The notes under the pieces are model-generated. The model ran no database searches. It had not been told where the DNA came from and saw only the letters and a program-made list of their open reading frames with translations. From Rhizobium sp. WYJ-E13 (GTDB taxonomy: Bacteria; Pseudomonadota; Alphaproteobacteria; Rhizobiales; Rhizobiaceae), in assembly GCF_018987265.1 (NCBI RefSeq), contig NZ_CP076853.1, forward strand, positions 806,001 to 870,000: a DNA stretch of 64,000 bases, given 5' to 3'. The position numbers were made by a program, and so were the translations under genes. Shown here piece by piece: positions 51,940 to 60,149 of the stretch (position 1 is its first letter; every line of letters begins with the position of its first letter).

Positions 51940-52935
51940 ATGCTGACCAAGCCCGAAACATCGACCACCATCAAGCTCTGGAATGGGCAGGAAGTTCCCC
52001 GCCTCGGCATGGGCTGCTGGGCGATCGGCGGTCCGTTCTTTGCCGGTGATACGCCGCTCGGCTGGGGTGAGGTGGACGACAATGAATCCGCTGCCGCGAT
52101 CAATCGCGCGATCGACCTTGGTATCCGCTTCTTCGATACGGCCTCGAATTACGGTGCTGGCCATTCGGAAGAGGTCATCGGGCAGGCAATCGGCAATCGC
52201 GCCGATATCATTATCGCCACCAAGTTCGGCTTTGCCACCAATCCGGAGACGAAACAGGCGACCGGCGCCTTTGCCAATCCGGCCTTCATTCGCCAGTCGG
52301 TCGAGACCTCGCTGCGCCGGCTGAAGCGGGAGCGTCTCGACCTCCTGCAATTCCACCTCAACGATTTTCCGCTGGAACAATCCGACGAAGTCTTCGATAC
52401 GCTGGAGGCCCTGCGGGCAGAGGGCAAGATCGATGCCTTCGGCTGGAGCACGGATTTTCCCGACCGCGCCGCCCGCCATGCCGGCCGGCCGGGCTTCGTC
52501 TCGATCCAGCACACGATGAACGTCTTCGAACCCGTGCCTCAGATGATCGATGTCGTCGAAACGAACGGTCTCATCTCCATCAATCGCGGCCCGCTGGCCA
52601 TGGGCCTGCTGACAGGTAAGTTTACGCCGGACAAGGCCGTCGGCGCCAAGGACGTGCGCGGTGCAGCACTCGAATGGATGGTCTATTTCAAAGATGGCCG
52701 TATCGCGCCGGAATTTGCCGCAAGGCTCGATGCCGTGCGTAGCCTCCTCACATCCGATGGACGCACGCTGACGCAGGGCGCGCTTGCCTGGCTCTGGGCG
52801 CGTTCGCCGCGCACCCTGCCCATTCCCGGTTTCCGGACGGTCGCGCAGGTCGAGGAAAATGCCGGCGCATTGGAAAAGGGACCGTTGCCGGCCGAGGTGA
52901 TGGTAGAGATCGACGCGGCGCTGGCCCGCGTCTGA
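51940..52935 (+). CDS. Aldo/keto reductase
   Basis: 331 residues from ATG 51940, which has GAGGAGG 6 nt upstream; a GTG 18 nt earlier is open. AKR barrel with the catalytic tetrad readable as Asp/Tyr (FFDTASNYGAGHSEE), Lys (IIATKFGF) and His (LLQFHLNDF); cofactor-binding end PIPGFRTVAQVEENAGAL. Probably an NADPH-dependent aldehyde or sugar reductase; substrate unknown. A palindromic repeat follows 8 nt after the stop. Confidence 0.9.
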   Translation: MLTKPETSTTIKLWNGQEVPRLGMGCWAIGGPFFAGDTPLGWGEVDDNESAAAINRAIDLGIRFFDTASNYGAGHSEEVIGQAIGNRADIIIATKFGFATNPETKQATGAFANPAFIRQSVETSLRRLKRERLDLLQFHLNDFPLEQSDEVFDTLEALRAEGKIDAFGWSTDFPDRAARHAGRPGFVSIQHTMNVFEPVPQMIDVVETNGLISINRGPLAMGLLTGKFTPDKAVGAKDVRGAALEWMVYFKDGRIAPEFAARLDAVRSLLTSDGRTLTQGALAWLWARSPRTLPIPGFRTVAQVEENAGALEKGPLPAEVMVEIDAALARV

Positions 52936-52942
52936 GACCGGG

Positions 52943-53048
52943 TTAGAGCAATTCCAGCAAAAGTGTGCAGCGGTTTTGCGTCCGGAATTGCGTAAAAACA
53001 AGCAGATAGAGCACTTTCGTGATTCGAAGAAAAACGAAAGTGCTCTAG
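52943..53048. repeat. Two-hairpin palindromic element bounded by TTAGAGCA/TGCTCTAG
   Basis: Hairpin 1 (52948-52991): GCAATTCC/GGAATTGC outside, gcaaaa/ttttgc inside. Its 24-nt core (52957-52980) is identical to 63798-63821. Hairpin 2 (53007-53047): perfect 14-bp arms tagagcactttcgt / acgaaagtgctcta. The right arm supplies the TAG stop of the minus-strand MOSC gene. Confidence 0.85.
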
Positions 53049-53905
53049 GCTCGGGCGCGAACCTTCAAGGTCCAGCCCTCCGGCCGTGCCTCGAGGATCT
53101 TCACCTCGTCGCCGATCGTCACTCTGCCGGTGCCGCGCGGCGTGACGTTCCAGCCGAAAAGCGGGCCGGGAACGCGCCGGTCGCCCGACATGCGGATGCG
53201 GCCCATGCCGGGCATGGGGTTCGGCACTTCGCGTGAGCCTGTCAACTGGTCCTGCGTCGTCATGATGCACCGGGCGCAGGGCTTGACGAGGTCGAAGCGG
53301 ATGCCGGCAATTTCGATTGCCGCCCAACGGTCCTCGGCCCAGGCCTCGTCTGTGTCGATGACGATGTTCGGCCGGAAGCGCTCCATGCCGACGCCGCCTT
53401 CGGCATGGTCGGCGAGATCGGCATTGAGCGCCTTCAGCGATCCCGTCGTCGTCACCAGGATCTGATAGCCATCGGCAAAGGTCACCGGCGTGCCTTCGCC
53501 CGCCCATTCGGCATTGGCCATCCGTTCTGCCTTGCCGTCGAAGAAGACGAGTTTCACTGCGCGGCCGAGCCATTCCGAAAGTCTGGCATTGCTCTCATCG
53601 TCAGCAACGGCGGCGCTGACGGCCGATTTCCAGACGATGACATCGAGTCGCCGGTCCGGATGCGGCGGTGCCACGGCGATCTCCTGCTTGCCCTCCATCA
53701 GCAGCCGGAAGGCGCCGGCTTCGGGCCGAACGTCGATCTGAGCAAGGGGAGGGAGCTCGCGCTGGGTGATGAAATGGCCGTCGGGGTCCGTCACCATCGC
53801 GCGCCGGTCGCCGGGCAGGCCATAGGCGTCGATGTCCGTAAAGGGCAGGGCGATGCCGCGGGCGCTCTTGAGCGGATAGATGAAGAGATCGCTGACACGC
53901 ATCAT
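53045..53905 (-). CDS. MOSC-domain protein with N-terminal beta-barrel domain
   Basis: 286 residues. The MOSC N-terminal domain (about 1-120; VSDLFIYPLKSARGIAL, AYGLPGDRRAMVTDPDG) is followed by the MOSC domain with the conserved cysteine region LVKPCARCIMTTQD and MGRIRMSGDRRVPGPLFGWNV. Related to mARC/YcbX molybdenum proteins that reduce N-hydroxylated compounds. No ferredoxin domain is fused here. Start is ATG 53905 or 53902 with GGAG close upstream. Its stop codon lies within a repeat arm. Confidence 0.88.
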   Translation of the reverse strand: MMRVSDLFIYPLKSARGIALPFTDIDAYGLPGDRRAMVTDPDGHFITQRELPPLAQIDVRPEAGAFRLLMEGKQEIAVAPPHPDRRLDVIVWKSAVSAAVADDESNARLSEWLGRAVKLVFFDGKAERMANAEWAGEGTPVTFADGYQILVTTTGSLKALNADLADHAEGGVGMERFRPNIVIDTDEAWAEDRWAAIEIAGIRFDLVKPCARCIMTTQDQLTGSREVPNPMPGMGRIRMSGDRRVPGPLFGWNVTPRGTGRVTIGDEVKILEARPEGWTLKVRARA

Positions 53906-53943
53906 AGGCTCCTAGATTCCATCCCGGTTGGATTTCTTCCCAA

Positions 53944-54588
53944 TTAGATTTCTTCCATGAATGCCGCAAGAAACTCGCGCAGGCTCCTGTCGCGGGCGGC
54001 CGCAAGCTCGCGGCCCTTCGCCGTCTGGAAACCATCCGCCAGTTTGAACAGCTTCGTCTGGAAATGGTCAATCGCATAACGCTTGTCGTCGAACGCTCGG
54101 CCCTCGGCGGCGGGGTCGAAAGGATCATAGAGGCCCGATCCGAGGCGTCCCGCGATGTAGAAGCAGCGCGCCGCACCCACCATGCCGATGGCATCCAGCC
54201 TGTCGGCATCCTGCAGGATTTTCGCCTCCCGCGTTTCCGGCGGCACATTCGCCGAAAAGCTGTGCGCCATCACCGCATGGGCGACATCAGCGATATCCTC
54301 ATCGTCCCACCCGAGCTCTTTCAATATCCGTGACGCTTTTTCCGCGGCGAGCGCCGAGGCCTGGGCACGCAGCGGTGAATTCTTCTCGACGGCGACGCAA
54401 TCGTGCAGCAGCACGGCAGCTGCGAGCACCTCGCCCTTGCCGCCTTCTGCGGCATGGATGCGCATGGCATTGCGAAAGACACGCAGGATATGGGCGAGAT
54501 CGTGAGACCCGTCGTCACCCTCGGTCGCATGTGGAATGAGATCCGCAGCAAGCGCTTCATGGGGGAAGAAGGCTTCGGCCTTGAACAT
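53944..54588 (-). CDS. HD-domain phosphohydrolase
   Basis: 214 residues from ATG 54588; the frame is open to 54699, inside the next gene. Metal ligands of the HD superfamily: DGSHDLAHILRVFRNAMRI, LLHDCVAVEKNS, and the late ILQDADRLDAIGM. It resembles YedJ-type stand-alone HD hydrolases, possibly acting on nucleotides. 38 nt upstream of MOSC on the same strand, so likely co-transcribed. Confidence 0.85.
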   Translation of the reverse strand: MFKAEAFFPHEALAADLIPHATEGDDGSHDLAHILRVFRNAMRIHAAEGGKGEVLAAAVLLHDCVAVEKNSPLRAQASALAAEKASRILKELGWDDEDIADVAHAVMAHSFSANVPPETREAKILQDADRLDAIGMVGAARCFYIAGRLGSGLYDPFDPAAEGRAFDDKRYAIDHFQTKLFKLADGFQTAKGRELAAARDRSLREFLAAFMEEI

Positions 54589-54661
54589 CGTCGTCACCGG
54601 TTTTCGAAGGGATCGTTTCCTGTCGATAACGGCTTCGCCGGTGAGTCGCAACGCGCCGAAA

Positions 54662-56566
54662 TCAGTATCGGGGTTTGACGGGCGGCGTAACGCTGCCATT
54701 CTTCTTTGGCGGCATCGAAAGCATGTGAGCTACGTCGCAGAAGGGTTTTGGCGGGCTGATGTAATAGCCCTGGATTTCGTCGCATGCCTCGCGTTCGAGC
54801 AGCGCCATCTGCTCTGCGGCTTCCACGCCCTCCGCGGTCACGCGCATGCCGAGCGCATCGCCGAGCAGGATGATCGCGCGCATGATCGCATGCGCTTCCC
54901 TGTTCTCGACGATGTCGTTGACGAAGGACTTGTCGATCTTGATCTTGTCGAAGGGAAAGCTCGAAAGATAGCTCAGCGACGAATAGCCGGTTCCGAAATC
55001 GTCCATGGAGATGCGGATGCCGCGCTCCTTGAGCGCATGCAGGATCGGCAATGCCTCATCGAGATTTTCCATCAGCACGCTTTCGGTGATCTCCAGTTCG
55101 AGACGCGACGGCGAGAGCTCGGCGGCGGCAAGTGCCTCGTTGACATCCCGCGGCAGGTCGCTGCTGGAAAACTGGATGGCCGAGACATTGACGGCGATCT
55201 TGATATCTTCGGGCCATTGCGCTGCATCGTAGCAGGCGCGGCGCAGAACCCAGCGGCCGATATCGACGACGAGGCCGACCTCTTCAGCCAGCGGAATGAA
55301 CTCCATCGGCGAGACGCGGCCGCGCACCGGATGATTCCAGCGGATCAGCGCCTCGAAGCCGCAGATGCGATGCTGCGTCAGGTCGTAGAGCGGCTGGTAG
55401 TGAAGCTCGAATTCCTCCTTCTGCACCGCAGCGTGCAGATCGGCTTCCAGCGCATGGCGGGCCTGCATCTTCTCGTCCATCTCGCCGGTGAAGAAGCGCT
55501 CGTGCCGGCGCCCGTCCGCCTTGGCATGGGAAAGGGCGACCGCCGCATTGCGCAGCAGCTTGTCAGTCTCGACAGCGTCGTCGGGGGCGATCGAAATGCC
55601 CATGGAAACGCTGAGCTCCACCTGCTTGTCACCGCGGAAGAAGGGTTCGCTGAGCTCACGGCGGATCTGGTCGGCGAGCGCGGTGATGTTCCACGGCTGC
55701 TGGCGTCGCGTCTGCAGGATTGCGAATTCGTCCGAGCCGAGACGGGCAAGGATATTCTCTGAACCGGCCGAGGCGCGGATGCGCTCTGCCACCTGCTGCA
55801 GGATCTTGTCACCGGCTGAAACACCCAGCGTATTGTTGATCGATTTGAACCGGTCGAGATTGAGATGCACGAGGGCGATCTGCTCATCCTCCCTCCGTTC
55901 GGCAAGGGCGGTATCTAGCTGCTCGCGGAAGCGAATGCGGTTCGGCAGGCCGGTCAGGGGATCGTGATGGGCGAGATAGGTGATACGCTCGGCAGCCTTT
56001 CGGTCTTCTGTAACGTCGGCATGAATGGCGATGTTGCTGCCGTCGGCCAGGATGGTGACCACACTCTGGATGATGCGGCCGTCATCCATCAGCCATTCGC
56101 GTCTGCGGATGCGCCCTGCCTTAGAGGAGGGTTGCTGCCCCTCTTTCTTGCGACGCCCCCCGCTATCGGCCTGTTCCGTGCCACGCGTCTTGCTGATCAG
56201 CTCCGCAATCGCCGTGCCGGGCGCAACATCCTTTTCGGTGAAGTCGAAGAGCTGGCGAAAGCGCAGATTGGAAAGGGTAAGGCATTGATCCGCATCGAAC
56301 ACGCTGAGGCCGAGCGGCAGGTTGTTCAGGACGATTTCGAAAAGTTCGCGCTGTTCTGCAAGCGCCTGTGTGGCGGAATTGATCGTATTTTTCAGGTTGC
56401 GGTTTTCATTGAGCAGCGTCTCGGCGCTATGCTCGATTTCATCATATTCGCTTTCATGGCTGCGATAGGTCGCGATGACGAGCTCCATCAGATGCTCGGC
56501 ATCGATCGATCCGTCCCCCTTGACGGCCTGCGTGCACTGTTGCCAGAAAAGCGTCTCAGCTTTCAT
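54662..56566 (-). CDS. PAS-GGDEF-EAL c-di-GMP protein (probable phosphodiesterase)
   Basis: About 634 residues. A PAS-like domain (about 70-190; NNLPLGLSVFDADQCLTLSN) leads to a GGDEF domain with the degenerate active site ARLGSDEF, then an EAL domain with FEALIRWNHP, LELEITESVLMENL, MDDFGTGYSSLSYL, KIDKSFV and AEGVEAAEQ. EAL catalytic motifs are complete, while GSDEF suggests weak or no cyclase activity, so net degradation of c-di-GMP is likely. No transmembrane helix. ATG 56566 has GGGGA upstream; the frame is open to ATG 56644, which lacks a site. Confidence 0.9.
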   Translation of the reverse strand: MKAETLFWQQCTQAVKGDGSIDAEHLMELVIATYRSHESEYDEIEHSAETLLNENRNLKNTINSATQALAEQRELFEIVLNNLPLGLSVFDADQCLTLSNLRFRQLFDFTEKDVAPGTAIAELISKTRGTEQADSGGRRKKEGQQPSSKAGRIRRREWLMDDGRIIQSVVTILADGSNIAIHADVTEDRKAAERITYLAHHDPLTGLPNRIRFREQLDTALAERREDEQIALVHLNLDRFKSINNTLGVSAGDKILQQVAERIRASAGSENILARLGSDEFAILQTRRQQPWNITALADQIRRELSEPFFRGDKQVELSVSMGISIAPDDAVETDKLLRNAAVALSHAKADGRRHERFFTGEMDEKMQARHALEADLHAAVQKEEFELHYQPLYDLTQHRICGFEALIRWNHPVRGRVSPMEFIPLAEEVGLVVDIGRWVLRRACYDAAQWPEDIKIAVNVSAIQFSSSDLPRDVNEALAAAELSPSRLELEITESVLMENLDEALPILHALKERGIRISMDDFGTGYSSLSYLSSFPFDKIKIDKSFVNDIVENREAHAIMRAIILLGDALGMRVTAEGVEAAEQMALLEREACDEIQGYYISPPKPFCDVAHMLSMPPKKNGSVTPPVKPRY

Positions 56567-57033
56567 GCGCACGAGTCCCCTTGGGACGGCTGCGGTGGAA
56601 GCATGGCAAAAGGCGAAGGCGTCTTCGATTGGCAAAGATGCCATATCGCGCCGTGCATAAAAAAGACCTTTCTAAAATGAATGCGAGAATCAAATTTTTG
56701 TAAGCGGCAAGCGGCAACTTCCGGCAAATCGCATGCGGCATCTTCTACCGCCCCGATTAATAATCGGTTGCAGCTAGGCGGCTCTTTATCGCTAGCCGGC
56801 AATTTGTTTGTATCTCGCAAACTACTGAAATAATGAAGAAACCCGGTTTCCCAAGGGAAATTGAAATTGCCGCTGGAATGGGTCGTTACACTTTGTCAAC
56901 TATGGTTAATCGAGAGTTAACAGCTTATTGACCGAAGCTGCAAATCAGTTTAACCAACAGATCAGCCTTGGTATTTTCCACCCGTGTATTGCGTGCAGAC
57001 TCTCACCGGAAGACGCGGTGAACGGAGGTTTGT
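56567..57033. other. 467-nt divergent intergenic region with CtrA box
   Basis: Between the GGDEF-EAL gene and the EF-hand gene. AT-rich, with a perfect CtrA site at 56906-56921 and a GAATC (GANTC-type methylation site) near 56690. No credible additional gene. Confidence 0.45.
56906..56921. promoter_or_regulatory. CtrA binding site TTAA-N7-TTAAC
   Basis: TTAATCGAGAGTTAAC exactly matches the alphaproteobacterial CtrA consensus. It lies 113 nt upstream of the EF-hand gene, suggesting cell-cycle control. Confidence 0.65.
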
Positions 57034-57375
57034 ATGACTGCTCTTTCATCAGTTTCAGACATCTCTTATGCATATTTGGCAACGCTCTCGCGGCTCGACG
57101 CCAATGGCGACGGCGTTCTGAGCCGCACGGAACGCGCGGCAGATGAGAAGCCCGGCATCATCCGGGAATTTCTCGAAAACGATGATGCTGGCAATATGCA
57201 GCCGAAATATCCGAGCAGCCTCGTCGCGCTGGTGATGGAATATCGCGACAACGGCTCGGCGACCGGCTTGGCCGTTCCCTATGCACTGCAGCAGGTTCTC
57301 CCTGATGCCGATGATCAGGCCATGCAGATCTATCGCAATACCTACGGCGAATTCGATCTTGATATCGCCGCCTGA
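57034..57375 (+). CDS. Small EF-hand protein, 113 aa
   Basis: A single canonical EF-hand loop spans residues 22-33, with Asp22, Asn24, Asp26, Ser30 and Glu33 in ligand positions (DANGDGVLSRTE). The rest is helical (YPSSLVALVMEYRDNG, LPDADDQAMQIYRNTYGEF) with no known family. No signal peptide is seen. A strong GGAGG precedes the ATG, and a CtrA box lies upstream. Closed by an intrinsic terminator. Probably a Ca2+-binding or EF-hand-like partner protein; role unknown. Confidence 0.75.
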   Translation: MTALSSVSDISYAYLATLSRLDANGDGVLSRTERAADEKPGIIREFLENDDAGNMQPKYPSSLVALVMEYRDNGSATGLAVPYALQQVLPDADDQAMQIYRNTYGEFDLDIAA

Positions 57376-57404
57376 GTCTGGGCCGGACCAAGCTGAATGA
57401 TCCC

Positions 57405-57428
57405 GCCGGCCCCGTGGCCGGCTTTTTC
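57405..57428 (+). terminator. Intrinsic terminator after EF-hand gene
   Basis: 7-bp stem gccggcc (57405-57411) / ggccggc (57416-57422) with a CCGT loop and a run of five T. Confidence 0.8.
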
Positions 57429-57503
57429 TTGCCTTTTATGCAGGCAGGAACACCTTCCCTCGTGAGGCGTTGGGACCAGGTCCCCGAAACGGAAGGAAAC
57501 CCG

Positions 57504-58019
57504 ATGAAAATCATATGCACCATCGCTGCCCTCGGCCTGCTTGCGGCGGCGCCCCAAGCCTTTGCCCAGGACAAGCAGACGGCCACGGCGAATTTTGTCG
57601 GCCCTGACGGCAAGGAGGCCGGACGCGCCACGCTGACGGCTGCCGCCAATGGCGGCGTTTTCATCGAGGCGGAAATCTCCGGCCTGCCGATCAATAAATG
57701 GGTCGCCTTCCATATCCATGAAACCGGCCGCTGCGATGCCGCAACCCATCACGAATCCGCCGGGCGGCATTTCAATCCGACCAAGGCCGAGCATGGCTTC
57801 CTCGCCGCCAAAGGCCCGCATGCTGGCGACATGCCGAACCAGTATGTCGGGCAGGACGGTATCCTGCGCGCCCAGGTCTTCGACACCATGATCTCGCTTG
57901 ACGGCAAGACGGATGGCGTGCGTGGCCGTGCGCTGATGGTGCATGCCAATTCCGACGATTACCGAAGCCAGCCTTCGGGCGGCGCGGGCGACAGGATTGC
58001 CTGCGGCGTGATCAAATAG
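57504..58019 (+). CDS. sodC: Periplasmic Cu/Zn superoxide dismutase
   Basis: 171 residues from ATG 57504 with GGAAGGA upstream. Signal peptide MKIICTIAALGLLAAAPQAFA. Copper/zinc ligands appear in order: FHIHETGRC, HHESAGRHFNP, HGFLAAKGPHAGDMPN and LMVHANSDDY; the disulfide pair is Cys of GRCD and of IACGV. It dismutates superoxide in the periplasm. Monocistronic; convergent with the MscS gene, with 1 nt between stops. Confidence 0.94.
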   Translation: MKIICTIAALGLLAAAPQAFAQDKQTATANFVGPDGKEAGRATLTAAANGGVFIEAEISGLPINKWVAFHIHETGRCDAATHHESAGRHFNPTKAEHGFLAAKGPHAGDMPNQYVGQDGILRAQVFDTMISLDGKTDGVRGRALMVHANSDDYRSQPSGGAGDRIACGVIK

Positions 58020-58020
58020 C

Positions 58021-58959
58021 TTATGACTGGGTCTGCGGGGACACCTTCCTCTTGCGGGCCGGAGCCTTGACGGGGGCCCGATCCGCCACCGTCTGCAGGT
58101 CGGGTGCATCCGGCGCCTGCATTTGTACCGGATTATAGGTCACTTTCGGGTACGGGATGGTGATCCCCTTGTCGTCGAAGGAAAGCTTGGCACGCTTGAT
58201 CATGTCGCGGCTGACGGTCCACCAGTCGCTGGTCGATGTCCAGTAGCGCAGCGTCACATAGATCGCGCTGTCACCGAGACTGTCGACGAAGACGCTTGGC
58301 GTCGGCGTCTTCAGCACGCGTTTGTCGGCTGTCGCGAGCCCCACCAGTGTTTCCATGGCAAGATCGAGATCATCCTCATAGGCAATGCCGATCTTCAGGT
58401 CGTTCTGCCGGGTCGGCTGACGGCTGTAATTGGTGATCGGCGTATTCCACAGCGTCGAATTGGGCGCCAGCCGGTAAAGGCCGTCTCCCGTCTTCAGCTC
58501 CGTGGCGAACAGGCCGATCTCCAGCACCGTTCCGGAGACACTGCTCGTCTCGATATATTCCCCGACCCGGAAGGGCCGCAGCACGAGCAGCATGATGCCG
58601 GCAGCGATATTCTGCAGCGTCCCCTGCAGCGCAAGACCGACGGCAAGGCCGGCGGCGCCGAGAGCGGTGATGATCGATGCCGTCTGTACGCCGAACTGCC
58701 CGAGAACGGTGACAAAGACCAGCACCAGCATCGCATAGCGCACGACATTGGTGAAGAAACGGGCGAGTGTCTCGTCGATGCCGCGCACGCGCGAGATGCC
58801 CTCATAGGCCCAGCGGCTGATGAGTCTCGCCGCCACCCAGCCGACGATGAGCAGGATGATCGCACCGAGGATGGAGAAGGAATATTGCACGGCAAGCGCG
58901 CTCGCCTGATCAAGTGCCGAGCGGGTTGCGATGATAATGTCTGTGGCCTGCTGTTCCAT
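58021..58959 (-). CDS. Small-conductance mechanosensitive channel (MscS family)
   Basis: 312 residues. Three membrane helices; the pore helix is rich in Gly/Ala (ASIITALGAAGLAVGLALQGTLQNIAAG), followed by the MscS beta domain (RPFRVGEYIETSSVSGTVLEIGLFAT, PNSTLWNTPITNYSRQPTR) and an alpha/beta C-domain. It opens on hypo-osmotic shock. The tail (APVKAPARKRKVSPQTQS) is extra and basic. ATG 58959 has GAGGAG upstream; a GTG 3 nt earlier is possible. Confidence 0.93.
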   Translation of the reverse strand: MEQQATDIIIATRSALDQASALAVQYSFSILGAIILLIVGWVAARLISRWAYEGISRVRGIDETLARFFTNVVRYAMLVLVFVTVLGQFGVQTASIITALGAAGLAVGLALQGTLQNIAAGIMLLVLRPFRVGEYIETSSVSGTVLEIGLFATELKTGDGLYRLAPNSTLWNTPITNYSRQPTRQNDLKIGIAYEDDLDLAMETLVGLATADKRVLKTPTPSVFVDSLGDSAIYVTLRYWTSTSDWWTVSRDMIKRAKLSFDDKGITIPYPKVTYNPVQMQAPDAPDLQTVADRAPVKAPARKRKVSPQTQS

Positions 58960-59013
58960 CACATGCTCCTCGGATGCCTCGTCGAGGGCAAGATGGGGCA
59001 GGGGTGAGGGGCG

Positions 59014-59544
59014 TCAACCGTTTGAATTGTCTCTGACGGACAGTACGAAGGGCGCGTTGCCGTCGGCCTCCGCACCACGGCCGATCGCTCTCACGGCATC
59101 GACGAGCCGCCCGCGCCGGTCAAGCAGCGCATCGCCGATTTCGATGATCCGTGCATTCGGTGTCGCATAGGGCGAGGCGGCACGCAGCCGGCGGACAAGC
59201 GCCGTATCTTCCTGGTCCGGCGCCAGCGACAGGGCGGCAATCAGCGCTGCGGCGGGCGAGCGCGATACGCCCATCCAGCAATGGACGAGGAGCGGTGCCT
59301 TCTGCTGCCAGCCGGCGGCAAAAGCGATGATCGCCCGTACATGCTTCTCATCAGGCGCCACGAGATCGCCCGTGCCCTTGAAGGAGATATCGTTCATATT
59401 GAGCAGCAGGTGCCGGTCGGCCTGGATGATGCCCGGCCGGTGAAAGGCCTGTTCCTTCGCCATCAGACTGATCATTTCGCGCGCCTTGTGCCGCACCGCC
59501 ATCTCGGCGATGCGCGAAAGCGGAGAGACCACGATCACGGTCAT
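59014..59544 (-). CDS. Dual-specificity/tyrosine-type protein phosphatase
   Basis: 176 residues. The P-loop LLVHCWMGVSRSPAAAL carries the catalytic Cys and Arg of the HCxxGxxRS motif, and the preceding DISFKGTGDLVAPDEKH may supply the general acid. Targets could be phosphotyrosine proteins, phosphoinositides or nucleotides. Its ATG overlaps the HD gene stop by 4 nt, so it is the last gene of a ygfZ-HD-phosphatase operon. Confidence 0.87.
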   Translation of the reverse strand: MTVIVVSPLSRIAEMAVRHKAREMISLMAKEQAFHRPGIIQADRHLLLNMNDISFKGTGDLVAPDEKHVRAIIAFAAGWQQKAPLLVHCWMGVSRSPAAALIAALSLAPDQEDTALVRRLRAASPYATPNARIIEIGDALLDRRGRLVDAVRAIGRGAEADGNAPFVLSVRDNSNG

Positions 59545-60149
59545 GGGGTCATGCCCCGCTCCGCCTCGATCTCGGCGAAGCGCTCGCAGAAGAGCCGCTG
59601 CGCTTCTAGTGCAGGCAGGGGATCGATCAACAGCATGTCCCTGGTGATACCGCGCGGCTGGCCGAAGAATTTCTGCGCTTCCGCAGGCGTGAAGCCGGCA
59701 AGCACCGTCGCTTCGAAATAGGCGGCGATCGTGTCGGCCTTCTTGATCTTGTCCTTGAGATCGCGCGAAGGGTGCGGCGGCAGGCCGAAGCGCAGGTGCA
59801 CGGCGGCCTCCAGCCGTTTCTCGACGGTCTTGTATCCGCCGCCGACAACGGCCTTGAAGGGCGAGATCATGTCGCCGATCACATATTCCGGCGCGTCATG
59901 CAGCAGCGCCATCAGGCAATCGCCGGGCGTGGCCTCGTTGAAATGCCGGAAGATCGACTCGACGACAAGGCAATGCTGCGCAACCGAAAAGGCATGGTCG
60001 CCCGACGTCTGGCCGTTCCAGCGGGCGACGCGTGCGAGCCCATGGGCGATATCGGTCAGCTCGACATCGAGCGGCGAGGGGTCGAGCAGATCAAGCCGCC
60101 GGCCGGACAGCATGCGTTGCCAGGCGCGTGGAACCTTCACAGTGGTCAC
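59541..60149 (-). CDS. YfbR-like HD phosphohydrolase (5'-nucleotidase type)
   Basis: 202 residues. HD-superfamily ligands in GDHAFSVAQHCLVV and LLHDAPEYVIGDMISPFK, with DTIAAYFEATVLAG near the C-terminal part, as in E. coli YfbR (a deoxynucleoside 5'-monophosphatase). Start is GTG 60149, overlapping the ygfZ stop (GTGA); the stop overlaps the phosphatase start. Tight coupling suggests linked but unexplained functions. Confidence 0.87.
   Translation of the reverse strand: MTTVKVPRAWQRMLSGRRLDLLDPSPLDVELTDIAHGLARVARWNGQTSGDHAFSVAQHCLVVESIFRHFNEATPGDCLMALLHDAPEYVIGDMISPFKAVVGGGYKTVEKRLEAAVHLRFGLPPHPSRDLKDKIKKADTIAAYFEATVLAGFTPAEAQKFFGQPRGITRDMLLIDPLPALEAQRLFCERFAEIEAERGMTP

Noticed and set aside
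54536..55762. Long plus-strand frame across the HD and EAL genes
   Set aside because: Crosses two real genes on the other strand and has no recognised motif.
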